Numbered from the stretch's first letter, positions 33,197 to 42,717 are shown. The stretch is DNA of 64,000 bases from Reddybacter sp041622675 (GCA_041622675.1 JBFJYH010000001.1:1-64000); one strand, 5' to 3'. The notes: generated from the sequence alone by a model not told the origin. A program made the numbers and translations.

Positions 33197-34312
33197 TTGC
33201 CGGGCAATACTTTTGGAAAACTGTTTACCGTGACCACTTTTGGCGAGAGTCACGGGCCTGCTCTGGGCTGCATTATTGATGGCTGCCCCCCAGGGTTGGC
33301 ACTGTGCGAAGCGGATTTACAGGTTGATCTAGACCGTCGCAAACCGGGGCAGTCGCGCTATACCACCCAGCGCCGTGAGGCCGATCAGGTGCGCATACTC
33401 TCTGGTGTTTTTGAGGGTAAGACCACAGGTACCTCAATAGGGCTGCTGATTGAAAATACCGATCAACGCTCGAAAGATTACGGCGATATTAAAGACATGT
33501 TCCGCCCGGCCCATGCCGACTACAGTTATTTCCAGAAATACGGCGTGCGTGACTATCGTGGTGGGGGTCGCTCATCGGCCCGCGAAACAGCCATGCGTGT
33601 CGCCGCCGGTGGCGTGGCCAAAAAGTATCTGGCCGAAACTCTGGGCATTCGCGTACGCGGCTACTTAAGTCAACTTGGCCCTATCAGCATTGATAGCGTC
33701 GATTGGAATGAAATTGATAATAACCCCTTCTTTTGCCCAGATGCCGGCAAAGTCGAAGAAATGGCGGCTTATATGCAGGCCTTGTCTAAAGAAGGGAACT
33801 CTATTGGCGCCAAACTCACGGTCGTCGCCGAAGGCGTTGCGCCGGGCCTGGGCGAGCCAGTATTTGACCGCCTCGATGCCGATATTGCCGGTGCCTTAAT
33901 GGGCATTAATGCAGTGAAAGGTGTTGAAATCGGTGATGGTTTTGCCAGCGTTGAACAAAAAGGCACCGAACATCGCGATGAGATGTGCCCCCAGGGCTTT
34001 TTGTCGAATCATGCCGGGGGCATTGTCGGCGGCATTGCCACTGGCCAGCGTATTGTCGCTCACCTCGCCTTAAAGCCAACCTCAAGCATTCGCCTACCGG
34101 GCCAGTCGGTGAATATTCGTGGTGAATCAGTTGAAGTATCAACCACTGGACGCCATGATCCCTGTGTCGGTATTCGCGCGACACCGATCGCCGAAGCCAT
34201 GTTGGCCCTAGTGCTGATCGATCATGTGCTGCGCCATCGTGGACAGAACGGAAATGTCGACAGCCAACTCAAGCCATTGCCGCCTGAAGTTGACTCTGGG
34301 GTTTGCGAGTAA
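33197..34312 (+). CDS. aroC: Chorismate synthase
   Basis: A 371-residue enzyme that converts 5-enolpyruvylshikimate 3-phosphate to chorismate with reduced FMN. The signatures are FGESHGPALGCIIDGCPPG, the central YRGGGRSSARETAMRVAAG and, near the end, GRHDPCVGIRATPIAEA. The start is a TTG (33197), with GGGAG at 33186-33190 six bases upstream. The length is normal. It lies 76 bases after prmB; the MFS gene begins directly after its stop codon. Confidence 0.95.
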   Translation: MPGNTFGKLFTVTTFGESHGPALGCIIDGCPPGLALCEADLQVDLDRRKPGQSRYTTQRREADQVRILSGVFEGKTTGTSIGLLIENTDQRSKDYGDIKDMFRPAHADYSYFQKYGVRDYRGGGRSSARETAMRVAAGGVAKKYLAETLGIRVRGYLSQLGPISIDSVDWNEIDNNPFFCPDAGKVEEMAAYMQALSKEGNSIGAKLTVVAEGVAPGLGEPVFDRLDADIAGALMGINAVKGVEIGDGFASVEQKGTEHRDEMCPQGFLSNHAGGIVGGIATGQRIVAHLALKPTSSIRLPGQSVNIRGESVEVSTTGRHDPCVGIRATPIAEAMLALVLIDHVLRHRGQNGNVDSQLKPLPPEVDSGVCE

Positions 34313-35494
34313 TTGTTATCCGAGAAAAATAATTTAACATTACCGTATTGGCGACTCTCCGGGTTTTACTTTTTCTATTTTGCCCTGCTGGGTGGCATGT
34401 ATCCCTACTGGCCGTTGTATTTGCAACACTTAGGTTTTACGCCGGAGCGAATAGGGTTGCTCTTAGCTGTGCCAATGATCACCAAATTGATCGCGCCCAA
34501 CCTATGGGCCTGGCTTGGGGACGTTAGCGGCCGTCGTTTGGCGATTCTTCGTCTCGGCTCTTTTCTCGGTTTATTATGCTTTTTAGGTATCACCATCAAC
34601 CAGAGCTTTTATTGGCTGGCTATTGTCATTGGTGGCTATAGTTTTTTCTGGAATGCCATATTGCCCCAGTTTGAAGTGATCACCCTGGGCTTTTTGCAGG
34701 ATAAACCCGAGCGTTATAGTCTGGTGAGGGTATGGGGCTCGATTGGTTTTATTCTCGCCGTTCTCGGTGGCGGCTATTATTTTGAACACATTGATATTGC
34801 GTTTTTCCCCTGGGTGGGTATTGGTCTTTTGGCCTGCATATTTATCAGTAGTTTATTAATTCCCCCCTCAAATGAAGAGGTGCGCGAGCACAAGCGCGAA
34901 AGCCTTTGGCAGGTAGTGCGCCAGCCAACGGTGATTGCTTTTTTAATCGCTGGCACATTACTACAAATGGCCCATGGCGCTTATTACAGTTTTTTCAGTA
35001 TTTATCTTGAAGAGCTAGGTTTTTCTCGCACAGCAATTGGTTTTTTATGGTCCATTGGCGTGGTTGCAGAGGTGTTGATCTTTATGGTGATGCATACGCT
35101 GTTACTTAAACTCGGTGTGCGCTTTGTGCTTATCGCCAGCCTGCTTCTGGCAGCATTGCGTTGGTACATGATCGGCAATGGCGGTGAATGGTTGTGGGTG
35201 TTGATATTCGCCCAATGTTTGCATGCATTTACGTTTGGCACCTTCCATGCAGCTTCTATAGAGTCTATTCGCCGATTGTTTCAGGGTGGCACACAGGCCG
35301 GTGGCCAGGCGCTGTACGGGGCGATTAGTTTTGGTATCGGTGGTGCTAGCGGCTCTTATCTAGCCGGTCATTTCTGGGAGCAAGGGGCGTCACACATTTT
35401 TACCGTTGCCTCGGGCTTGTGTCTATTGGCCGCTTTGGTGGCCTGGTATGGTTTTCGTGATCCGCGTTTGCATCACCGCATTGATTGCGACTAA
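34313..35494 (+). CDS. MFS permease, HcaT/phenylpropionate-transporter-like
   Basis: A 393-residue, 12-helix transporter. The N-terminal pattern FYFFYFALLGGMYPYWPLYL, then GFTPERIGLLLAVPMITKLIAPNLW, is the PPP/HcaT-type signature (MFS_1_like). The second half has AHGAYYSFFSIYLEELGFS and HAFTFGTFHAASIESIRRLF. It starts with TTG immediately after the aroC stop, which suggests translational coupling, although an inner start cannot be excluded. The substrate is unknown; the family includes aromatic acid and nucleoside-like carriers. Confidence 0.82.
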   Translation: MLSEKNNLTLPYWRLSGFYFFYFALLGGMYPYWPLYLQHLGFTPERIGLLLAVPMITKLIAPNLWAWLGDVSGRRLAILRLGSFLGLLCFLGITINQSFYWLAIVIGGYSFFWNAILPQFEVITLGFLQDKPERYSLVRVWGSIGFILAVLGGGYYFEHIDIAFFPWVGIGLLACIFISSLLIPPSNEEVREHKRESLWQVVRQPTVIAFLIAGTLLQMAHGAYYSFFSIYLEELGFSRTAIGFLWSIGVVAEVLIFMVMHTLLLKLGVRFVLIASLLLAALRWYMIGNGGEWLWVLIFAQCLHAFTFGTFHAASIESIRRLFQGGTQAGGQALYGAISFGIGGASGSYLAGHFWEQGASHIFTVASGLCLLAALVAWYGFRDPRLHHRIDCD

Positions 35495-35672
35495 TGCAAA
35501 GTGCGTTTAATGAATCGTGGGCTTAATATGTCATCGGCTTAATATATAGTGCCGTTCTATTTCAGATGATTGGCTAACGATTGTTGGAGAGCTGTTAAAA
35601 ATGCCAGCGCCCGAGAAAGGGCGGGCCACATCATTGGTATAAATCAATATTCCGGTTCTTTATTTCAAGCGC

Positions 35673-36248
35673 TTAACTTCTGCAACGGCTTAAGGTGTTT
35701 TCATCGGTGTGATTGAAAATTTTGCCGTAGATATCAAGTACGCTTGTCTCTTTGTAACGCAATGAGGTGGCGTCGACGTTTATCCGCTGCTCAAAGGCGA
35801 TCGTCTTAGTGTTGTCGCGCATAAAGGACGACTGGACAATCGACCAGTCGGGGTCGTCAGTTTTTGCGGCAACCTGTAGCTCAGTACTGGTTTGAGATTT
35901 TGCATCTGAGGTGTAAGTGCCGCCTGCCAGAATACCTACGGCTCGGGGCGCGAACAGGGAGTGCATGATGATTTTCTCTTCCCCAGCCCACATCAAGTAC
36001 CCTGTTTCATCGTGAAATACTGAATCATCGCCGAGCTTTTTCACAACCTGGTGATACCGCAATACCGCCAGAATTTGCGTTCCGGTATTGCTGACCTTGC
36101 CGGCCTCTTCAAAAATTAATGTTTCGCAATAGGAAGTACTCTCTTCACCACTGGGTTTAGGGGCAAGGTCAATTCCCTTTTTGCCCTCCCAGCAACCAAT
36201 CAACGGTTGAAGTGGGCCGTAATTAATTTCATTGTTACTATCACTCAT
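35673..36248 (-). CDS. Nitrobindin-like heme-binding beta-barrel protein
   Basis: A 191-residue protein. The N-terminus YGPLQPLIGCWEGKKG corresponds to the GxWxGxG motif of the FABP-like/nitrobindin barrel family, but the last part of the motif is altered. Further on, YCETLIFEEAG and TGYLMWAGEEKIIMHSL fit the barrel strands. Related proteins bind heme or small hydrophobic ligands. The heme-ligating His is expected near the C-terminus; the region has IFNHTDENTLSRC, which may supply it. Function here is unknown. Confidence 0.65.
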   Translation of the reverse strand: MSDSNNEINYGPLQPLIGCWEGKKGIDLAPKPSGEESTSYCETLIFEEAGKVSNTGTQILAVLRYHQVVKKLGDDSVFHDETGYLMWAGEEKIIMHSLFAPRAVGILAGGTYTSDAKSQTSTELQVAAKTDDPDWSIVQSSFMRDNTKTIAFEQRINVDATSLRYKETSVLDIYGKIFNHTDENTLSRCRS

Positions 36249-36353
36249 GGCCTGTCGGTGTTCTGGTGTATGGACGAACCATGATTGTAACGTCCATTTC
36301 TCAAGGTAGAATTGATGCCGTGTAAAACCTAATCATTTTGAGGGTATAAAATA

Positions 36354-37211
36354 ATGACAGATCAACCCAATGCGGCAATGGCAGAATTCTGGAATGGCAA
36401 TGGTGGAGAAAACTGGGTGAGTCATGAGGCCAGGCTCGAGTCCAGCCTTAAAGTCTTTGGCTGCCAGGCAATTGACGCTGGTGAGATTAGTCCGGGGCAA
36501 CGTATTCTCGATATCGGTTTTGGTTGTGGTGAAACCACCATTGAATTAGCGCAAAAAGTTGGGCCTAAAGGGCAGGTGCATGGGGTCGATATTTCCATAG
36601 CTATGGTTGAAGCGGCAGAAAAAAAAGCGCGAGAGAAAGCTGTTACCAATGTTTCCTTTACGTGTGCCGATGCACAGGTCAATACCTTTTCGCTTGACTA
36701 CTATGATCTGGTCTTTTCCCGCTTCGGCGTGATGTTCTTTGACGACCCTGTTGCTGCCTTTAAAAATATTTACGCATCTTTAAAGCCCAGTGGACGACTG
36801 GCATTTATTTGCTGGGCACCACGGGATCAAAATATCTGGGTGGGCTTGCCACTGCAGGTTGTCGCTAAACACCTGACTTTGCCTGCACCGCCGGGCAATG
36901 ATGAGCCGGGCCCTTTCTCGTTAGGTGAAGCGTCCCGTGTGAATGACATTCTCCGTGCCGCGGGTTTTGCGAATATTTCTGCAAAATCATTTCAAACGCC
37001 CCTGATATTGGGTGAGAACGTGGATGAGGCTTTGAATTTTCTAATGCAACTTGCGCCGTCCGGCGGTGCCATCAATAACGCCGATGCTGATGAAGAAACT
37101 CGGGCGCGAATTGCTCTTGATATGCTTGAGTTGCTTAAACCCTATGTCAACGCTGATGGCGTGAGTATGAGTGCGGCCGCGTTGCTGGTGACAGCTTGCA
37201 AACAAAGCTAA
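36354..37211 (+). CDS. Class I SAM-dependent methyltransferase
   Basis: A 285-residue methyltransferase. Motif I is ILDIGFGCGETTIELAQ, motif II region VHGVDISIAMVEAA, and the post-motif FSRFGVMFFDDPVAAFKNIY fits the UbiE/ArsM-like type. N-terminal FWNGNGGENWVSHEARLE is seen in many proteins annotated as UbiE-like. GAGGG lies nine bases before the ATG. It is followed after 47 bases by a glutathione-transferase-like gene on the same strand. The acceptor is unknown. Confidence 0.85.
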   Translation: MTDQPNAAMAEFWNGNGGENWVSHEARLESSLKVFGCQAIDAGEISPGQRILDIGFGCGETTIELAQKVGPKGQVHGVDISIAMVEAAEKKAREKAVTNVSFTCADAQVNTFSLDYYDLVFSRFGVMFFDDPVAAFKNIYASLKPSGRLAFICWAPRDQNIWVGLPLQVVAKHLTLPAPPGNDEPGPFSLGEASRVNDILRAAGFANISAKSFQTPLILGENVDEALNFLMQLAPSGGAINNADADEETRARIALDMLELLKPYVNADGVSMSAAALLVTACKQS

Positions 37212-37258
37212 GCTGATTGATAGGCTAGATAATTTAATCGTTACTGGGATGAGAAGCA

Positions 37259-38155
37259 ATGGATCAATCGGGATTGAACGACACTAAAAATAATCAACCA
37301 TCAGGCTATTCACCACCAAAGGTGTGGACCTGGGATGCCGAAAGTGGTGGCCGTTGGGCGAGTATTAATCGGCCCATAGCCGGGGCAACCCATGAAAAGC
37401 CGCTACCAATAGGTCAACACCCGATACAACTTTACTCACTGGGTACGCCCAACGGAGTGAAGGTCACCGTGATGTTAGAAGAGCTACTGGCTCTGGGTAA
37501 AAGTGGGGCGGAATACGATGCCTATTTAATTGATATCAGTGAGGGGGAGCAATTTGGCAGTGGTTTTGTCGAGGTCAACCCAAACTCTAAAATCCCGGCA
37601 ATGCGTGATCAAAGTGCAACGCCGCCCATTCGGGTTTTTGAGTCTGGTGCCATGTTGCTGTACTTAGCAGAAAAGTTCGATGCGCTATTACCCTCTGATT
37701 CAGCAAGACGAACCGAATGTCTATCGTGGTTGTTCTGGCAAATGGGCAGCGCTCCTTATCTAGGTGGTGGTTTTGGCCACTTTTATGCCTATGCCCCGAT
37801 TAAAATTGAATACTGCATCGACCGCTATGCGATGGAAGTCAAGCGCCAGCTGGATGTGCTCGACCGTCATTTGGCGGACAAACAATACATGTGCGGTGAT
37901 GAATACACGATTGCCGATATTGCTATTTGGCCCTGGTATGGCCTATTGATGGTCGATGGCATCTATGATGCTTCTGAGTTTCTTAGTACCGATACGTATC
38001 GTCATCTTAAACGATGGGCGGAAAAGGTGGCTGCAAGAAAAGCCGTGCAGCGTGGCAGAATGGTGAATTGCACTTGGGGGCCATTAGAGGACCAACTCCA
38101 TGAGCGACACAATGGGAGTGATTTTGACAATAAAACCAAGGACAAAATTGAGTAA
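37259..38155 (+). CDS. yghU: YghU-type glutathione transferase/disulfide oxidoreductase
   Basis: A 298-residue protein of the Nu-class GST family. The long N-terminal extension (PKVWTWDAESGGRWASINRPIAGATHEKPLP) and the domain IQLYSLGTPNGVKVTVMLEE with the Thr-Pro-Asn glutathione site are the YghU signature. The C-terminal helical domain contains GDEYTIADIAIWPWYG. Nu-class proteins reduce disulfides and peroxides with glutathione. GATGAGAAG lies upstream of the ATG. It may be co-transcribed with the methyltransferase. Confidence 0.9.
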   Translation: MDQSGLNDTKNNQPSGYSPPKVWTWDAESGGRWASINRPIAGATHEKPLPIGQHPIQLYSLGTPNGVKVTVMLEELLALGKSGAEYDAYLIDISEGEQFGSGFVEVNPNSKIPAMRDQSATPPIRVFESGAMLLYLAEKFDALLPSDSARRTECLSWLFWQMGSAPYLGGGFGHFYAYAPIKIEYCIDRYAMEVKRQLDVLDRHLADKQYMCGDEYTIADIAIWPWYGLLMVDGIYDASEFLSTDTYRHLKRWAEKVAARKAVQRGRMVNCTWGPLEDQLHERHNGSDFDNKTKDKIE

Positions 38156-38208
38156 TAATTTATCAATTTTTACCAACAGTTCGTTAAAGAGACTAAAAAA
38201 TCAGCTGT

Positions 38209-38640
38209 GAGCTACAGTATTTATGCCCTCCCCGAGACGGTGTTGTCCTCACCGTACTTAACCGGCCAGATACGTCTCATTCTCAAGGCACGTAATTTCT
38301 CTATAAGTTCAAGGCGGCCTTTGACCGTGGCGCACATGACGATGATATTCTGGTCACTACTCTCGTCGCTAATGAAAGGGACTGTTTGGAGGCACTTTTC
38401 TTCCGGCCACGACCTAGGCGCACGGGGTTGCAGAAAGCATGGGACCGTTGGAGGAATACTCCCAAGCCGACAATAGCAGCGGTGCAATGTAAATGTATTA
38501 CCGGTGGTCTGATGCTAGCTTGGCCTTGCAATATTATGGCTACGGATGATGCCAGTTTTACTGGCCCCACTGTAAGCTGTGGGGTCAGTGGTATAAGTCT
38601 AAGCATTACCCGAGTACGCATCGTGAATTGCTATAACTCT
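38209..38640 (+). pseudogene. Frameshifted enoyl-CoA hydratase remnant
   Basis: Pieces of one crotonase protein can be read in order but in changing frames. GVVLTVLNRPD comes first (from 38209), then AAFDRGAHDDDILVTTLVAN, then FSSGHDLGA in another frame, then TPKPTIAAVQCKCITGGLML followed by AWPCNIMATDDASF and GPTVSCGVSG. The order and spacing match an enoyl-CoA hydratase of the AWPCDL type, with the oxyanion segment GHDLG and the second hole in ITGGLML. At least three indels and stops break it, and the last third of the protein is missing. It lies convergent to an intact crotonase-fold gene but is from a different subgroup. Confidence 0.78.
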
Positions 38641-38665
38641 ATTTCGTTATAACTTTCTTCAGCTG

Positions 38666-39451
38666 TTAATGTTTGAACAGGGGTTTGCGCTTGTCGATAA
38701 AAGCACCGACTCCTTCCTGCCCATCGGGGCTGCCAGCGAGCGATGAGATGGCTCGACCCTCCAGCTCCATTTGTGATTCAAGACTTTCAGTGGCACCGGC
38801 AAGCATCAGTTTTTTCGATTCACCGTAGGCCGTCAGAGAGCCTTGGGCTAGCTTACGGGCCATTGCCATAGCACATGTCATTAGCTCATCATCGGGCACC
38901 ACTTGGTTAATCAAACCCCAGTCGAGGGCCTGTTCTGCACTAAGTACGGTATTGAGCAGAACCATTTCTTTGGCGCGACGCATACCCACCATTTTTGCCA
39001 AGTAAAAGCTGGAGCTACCATCGGGCGCTAGCCCCGCATTGGTGTAGGCCATGGTGAACTTGGCCGACTCAGCCGATATCGCCAGATCGGTCGTTAACGC
39101 CAAGCTCAAGCCGCCACCCGCAGCGGTGCCGTTAATAGCGGCAATTACCGGTGGAGCCATGCGATTAAACTTGGATATAGCGCCGTGAAATAGTTGAGTG
39201 ACGAGCTTCAAGTGTCGGGTGATGCTGTCACCTTGTTCGGCGAAGTTTTTCAGACCGCCACCAACACAGAACATCCGGCCCCTGCCGGTGAGTACCACGG
39301 CGCGAACGGCGGGGTCTTTGTCGCAGGTGATCGCTTTGTCGAGTAGTTCTTCGACCATGCCGTGTACCACCGGATTGCCTTCTTCGGGACGGTTTAGAGT
39401 GATAAGACCAACGCCGTCGGAGATTTCAAGGGTCATATGCTTATCGGGCAT
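38666..39451 (-). CDS. Enoyl-CoA hydratase/isomerase family protein
   Basis: A 261-residue crotonase-fold protein. The first oxyanion loop is TGRGRMFCVGGGLKNF and the second is NGTAAGGGLSLAL. An Asp in NAGLAPDGSSSFYLAKMVG sits where PaaG-type isomerases carry their acid; neither Glu of classical crotonase is present. It is thus probably an isomerase or a specialised hydratase. An excellent AGGAGG ribosome site lies seven bases before the ATG. It stands alone, with the decayed hydratase downstream and a long gene-free region upstream. Confidence 0.85.
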   Translation of the reverse strand: MPDKHMTLEISDGVGLITLNRPEEGNPVVHGMVEELLDKAITCDKDPAVRAVVLTGRGRMFCVGGGLKNFAEQGDSITRHLKLVTQLFHGAISKFNRMAPPVIAAINGTAAGGGLSLALTTDLAISAESAKFTMAYTNAGLAPDGSSSFYLAKMVGMRRAKEMVLLNTVLSAEQALDWGLINQVVPDDELMTCAMAMARKLAQGSLTAYGESKKLMLAGATESLESQMELEGRAISSLAGSPDGQEGVGAFIDKRKPLFKH

Positions 39452-40271
39452 TTGCTGCCTCCTTATTATATTATTAGTGAACGCTTTCTTTCTGTGGATG
39501 CGATGAGAGATTGCTCTTCAATGCTATTTGTTATTAGAACTGATTTGCCGACAAAAGCTTGATATCCGAGTATGCCTCTTCCGATTTGAACAAGAGGTGG
39601 TTTCAAAGCGATCGGTACCCTGCTGACTGCTCGTTGGATAAACCACATCCGGTCACGGCTGTTCTCCTTCTCTCCAGAGGCAGTGTATTTGATGGGGTCG
39701 GGTAATTAGCCATCTGATAATGTGTTTTAGCAATCACCTCAGTCGTCAGTTTGGCATTGTTCCATAAAAACACCTAGTACCTCGCGTTTCGACAGTTTTA
39801 AAATGAACACACCTGAGTTAGCCTCAATATTGTGGAGGCTTGAAGTCGATGTTTTTTCATGCGCAGAGGTTCACAAATTGTGGTTAATAACCTAAAGATT
39901 TAAACGCATACAATTTCACAGCACCTTTGGTAGTGGGAAATTAACCCAGGAAAACCCCGAAAGGTACCAACCCTTACTGTCGCTCAAACTGATTCTAACA
40001 GCCAATTGAGGGATCTTTAATGTGCTAAGAGATGAGCAGCTGGAAGCTGTATAAACGGTCTGCCCAGAATAATGTTGCTAAGCAAGGGCTTTAATTAATA
40101 CTCCGGGATTAGCTTGAGTATTTGTGACAGGGTTGTAGTACACAATGCGCTGGCTTATTTTCCTCTATTTTGACAGCACTCCTATGCAATTTGATGATAC
40201 TAATGGCTGTGGTTAGCTTTCGAAAACTAGAAGTTCGTTAAAGGACTCTTTGTTTGGGACGGCTATTCTCT
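39452..40271. other. Gene-poor 0.8-kb stretch
   Basis: I find no convincing gene here. The frames are short, lack ribosome sites and do not look like protein families. Composition is slightly AT-rich and no repeat or clear hairpin stands out. With the adjacent decayed hydratase it may be the residue of deleted genes. Confidence 0.5.
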
Positions 40272-40484
40272 TTACATACCTTCGAGGACGACACCGAGTT
40301 TGGCTGCATCTGAGCGTGTCAAGGTAATGCCATCGGGGTGTTTCTCACGAGCGGCAAGGTTGCTACCGACAGGTTGAATGTCAGCGTCGATACTGGTCAC
40401 AACGGAACCGTTTGCATCTTCTAGAGTGACATTCCCGTCCAAGTTCATTCGGCCGAACAGTTGGCCAGTATTTGATCCGCTCAT
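40272..40484 (-). CDS. Orphan 70-residue protein
   Basis: A small soluble protein that I do not recognise. GGAGA lies seven bases before the ATG, which supports translation. The sequence is neutral to acidic with beta-like alternation (MNLDGNVTLEDANGSVVTSI) and a polar C-terminal part ending LGVVLEGM. There is no signal peptide, membrane span or Cys. It is flanked upstream by another doubtful small frame and downstream by the gene-poor stretch. Confidence 0.5.
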   Translation of the reverse strand: MSGSNTGQLFGRMNLDGNVTLEDANGSVVTSIDADIQPVGSNLAAREKHPDGITLTRSDAAKLGVVLEGM

Positions 40485-40529
40485 ATTTTGTCTCCATCGT
40501 TGTCTAGCATTACTAATGCAATAGTGCTG

Positions 40530-40772
40530 TTAGCTCTGCTGGTTAATGACTTGAATGACGATAATAAACACGGCTTTGGGCTTGGACAATGCTCGAACGA
40601 GTGGGCGTTGATCCAGATCAATTGTGCGTTTATCAACGGTTTCTTGGTCAGGTATTGTATTAATATAATCATAGATTACAGTCTTGATGCCCTTGTACGG
40701 AGGAATTATCGGAACATTGCCTAGGGAGTCTTCAACCGACACCCGCAAAGAGGTGTTAGTCAATTGCACCAT
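40530..40772 (-). CDS. Doubtful 80-residue ORF upstream of the orphan gene
   Basis: A frame of 80 codons from ATG 40772 (or the GTG next to it, which has AAGGT five bases upstream). It reads as a plausible mixed protein (LRVSVEDSLGNVPIIPPYKG near the start, then IKTVIYDYINTIPDQ) but has no known motif. It lies 45 bases upstream of the 70-residue gene on the same strand, so the two could form a small operon. A 63-codon frame overlaps it in another register, so the call is weak. Confidence 0.3.
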   Translation of the reverse strand: MVQLTNTSLRVSVEDSLGNVPIIPPYKGIKTVIYDYINTIPDQETVDKRTIDLDQRPLVRALSKPKAVFIIVIQVINQQS

Positions 40773-40938
40773 TGACCTTGGTGTAGTCGTCGCGTCATAA
40801 TCTCGAGTTCAAATTTTTAATCTAAACCTATCCTTCTAACGCTTGGCAATGGGGTTTGCCCCCCAGTGTTTCTCTCGGCGTGAAGGCTTGTTTTTAGCAT
40901 TTATGAACCCTGTTTATTAATCTTGAGGTAGTTTTACG

Positions 40939-42717
40939 ATGGCCAAATCGAAACAAAAGTCAGGTGCTGATGGCGTTGCCCAGCTCAGTTCCTTTGAACC
41001 AGGGGCTGGTGAGGGCAAGCACCCACAGTCTTACTACGATGCTATAAAGGCAAAGTTTGCCGAAGAGCGTGATTTACGCTTGAATTACCGCCCTGAAGGT
41101 ACCGGACAATTTAACTCAAATTTGGATGGCGATTTAGCTCATTTCGGCGAAGATACCTACAACCGTGATGTTAAAGAGCGTGATGCCTTGACTGATACGG
41201 TTGAGGTGCTGTTTATTGGTGGCGGTTTTTCTGCCCTGCTAACAACATCGCAGCTGCGTAATATCGGTGTAGAAAGCATCCGTATCGTCGAGCGCGGTGC
41301 CGACGTTGGTGGTACCTGGTACTGGAATCGCTACCCGGGTGCAGCGTGTGATGTGGTCTCATACGACTATTTGCCGCTGCTTGATGAGATGGACTATGTG
41401 CCCAAGGACCGTTATGCCAAGGCACCAGAAATTTATGAACACTGCCAAGCGATCGCTAAGAAATATGATCTTTACGATCTCGCAGTTTTCCAGACCACTG
41501 TGACATCTACTGTTTGGAATGAAGAAGAAAATTTGTGGCATGTGAAGACCGATCGTGGCGATCACATGAAAGCCAAGTTTGTAATTTGCGCCAATGGCCC
41601 CATGTCCAAACCTAAGTTGGCTAAAATTAAAGGCATAGAGCGTTTCAAAGGGCATTCTTTTCATACCTCGCGTTGGGATTATGAGTACACCGGTAAAGAC
41701 CTGGAGAATTTGAAAGACAAGCGTGTGGCTATTATTGGCACCGGTGCAACGGCGGTTCAGGCTGTACCCCAATTGGCAAAGATGGCGAAAGAATTGTATG
41801 TCATTCAGCGCACACCTTCGTCTATCGATATCCGCAATGACTGGCCAACTGACCCCAATTGGGCGCGTAAGTTGCAGCCGGGTTGGCAGGCCAAACGTCG
41901 CCAACGGACTATTGACGGGCCGGTGATGACAGAAGAGCAGAAGAAAGCGCGCGAAGCTATGAGTAAGGAAGAGCGCATTCAGAAGCAGGAAAATGCTAAT
42001 ATCGATTACATGATGTGGATTCATCAGCGCATCGATGAAATTGTTGATGATAAGTCAACGGCCGATGCCTTGAAGCCTTGGTATATGTTTATGTGTAAAC
42101 GCCCTTGTTTCCACGATGAGTACCTGCCTTCTTTCAACCGTCCAAATGTTCATCTGGTTGATACCCACGGTAAGGGTATTCACGAAATTACAGAAAACGG
42201 CCCTGTTTTTGAAGGTAAAGAGTACGACGTTGATTTGATCATTTACGCTACCGGTTTTGAGGTGCAGAAGACTGGTATTTACAATCAAATTATTGGTAAA
42301 GACGGTCTAGAGATTAATGAAAAATACAAGGATGGCATTAGAACCTTGTTTGGCATTCAGTCAGCCGGTTACCCCAATATGTTTATCATGGCCGGTTATC
42401 AAGCTTCCTTTCAATTTAATATTACCGATGTTTTACAAGTGCAGGGTAGGCGTATTGCCGATTGTATTGACTATGCCCGTAAAAATAATTGCAAGTCTAT
42501 CGATATCACGCCTGAAATTGAGGAGTGGTGGGTGCAAGAGGTGATTAACCACCGCGGTAAAACAGATCGCAATAAAGAGTGTACGCCGGGTTACTATAAT
42601 TTTGAGGGTGAAGATAATCGCCGCCAAGATGGTACTTACAATGGTGGCTTCAAGCGTTACGTTGAGCTAATCGATACGATGAAAGAAAATATTGGTGACG
42701 CTTTTATTACTACTTGA
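40939..42717 (+). CDS. Second Baeyer-Villiger-type flavin monooxygenase
   Basis: A 592-residue class B monooxygenase with a roughly 80-residue N-terminal extension compared with the enzyme at 19.2 kb. This extension is typical of the steroid/phenylacetone branch. The first FAD site reads IGGGFSALL, where the third Gly of GxGxxG is Ala, followed by GADVGGTWYWNRYPGAACDV. The fingerprint is FKGHSFHTSRWD (residues 236-247), i.e. the WD variant of FxGxxxHxxxWP. The NADPH site IIGTGATAVQ lies near residue 267. GAGGTAG lies eight bases before the ATG. It is monocistronic, ending in a strong terminator. The substrate is unknown. Confidence 0.92.
   Translation: MAKSKQKSGADGVAQLSSFEPGAGEGKHPQSYYDAIKAKFAEERDLRLNYRPEGTGQFNSNLDGDLAHFGEDTYNRDVKERDALTDTVEVLFIGGGFSALLTTSQLRNIGVESIRIVERGADVGGTWYWNRYPGAACDVVSYDYLPLLDEMDYVPKDRYAKAPEIYEHCQAIAKKYDLYDLAVFQTTVTSTVWNEEENLWHVKTDRGDHMKAKFVICANGPMSKPKLAKIKGIERFKGHSFHTSRWDYEYTGKDLENLKDKRVAIIGTGATAVQAVPQLAKMAKELYVIQRTPSSIDIRNDWPTDPNWARKLQPGWQAKRRQRTIDGPVMTEEQKKAREAMSKEERIQKQENANIDYMMWIHQRIDEIVDDKSTADALKPWYMFMCKRPCFHDEYLPSFNRPNVHLVDTHGKGIHEITENGPVFEGKEYDVDLIIYATGFEVQKTGIYNQIIGKDGLEINEKYKDGIRTLFGIQSAGYPNMFIMAGYQASFQFNITDVLQVQGRRIADCIDYARKNNCKSIDITPEIEEWWVQEVINHRGKTDRNKECTPGYYNFEGEDNRRQDGTYNGGFKRYVELIDTMKENIGDAFITT

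Noticed and set aside
38386..38652. An 88-codon open frame that looks like a separate gene
   Set aside because: It is one in-frame piece of the decayed enoyl-CoA hydratase; preceding pieces lie in other frames.
41359..42024. 221-codon minus-strand frame within the second BVMO
   Set aside because: It is antisense to an intact monooxygenase with all motifs and has no family pattern itself.
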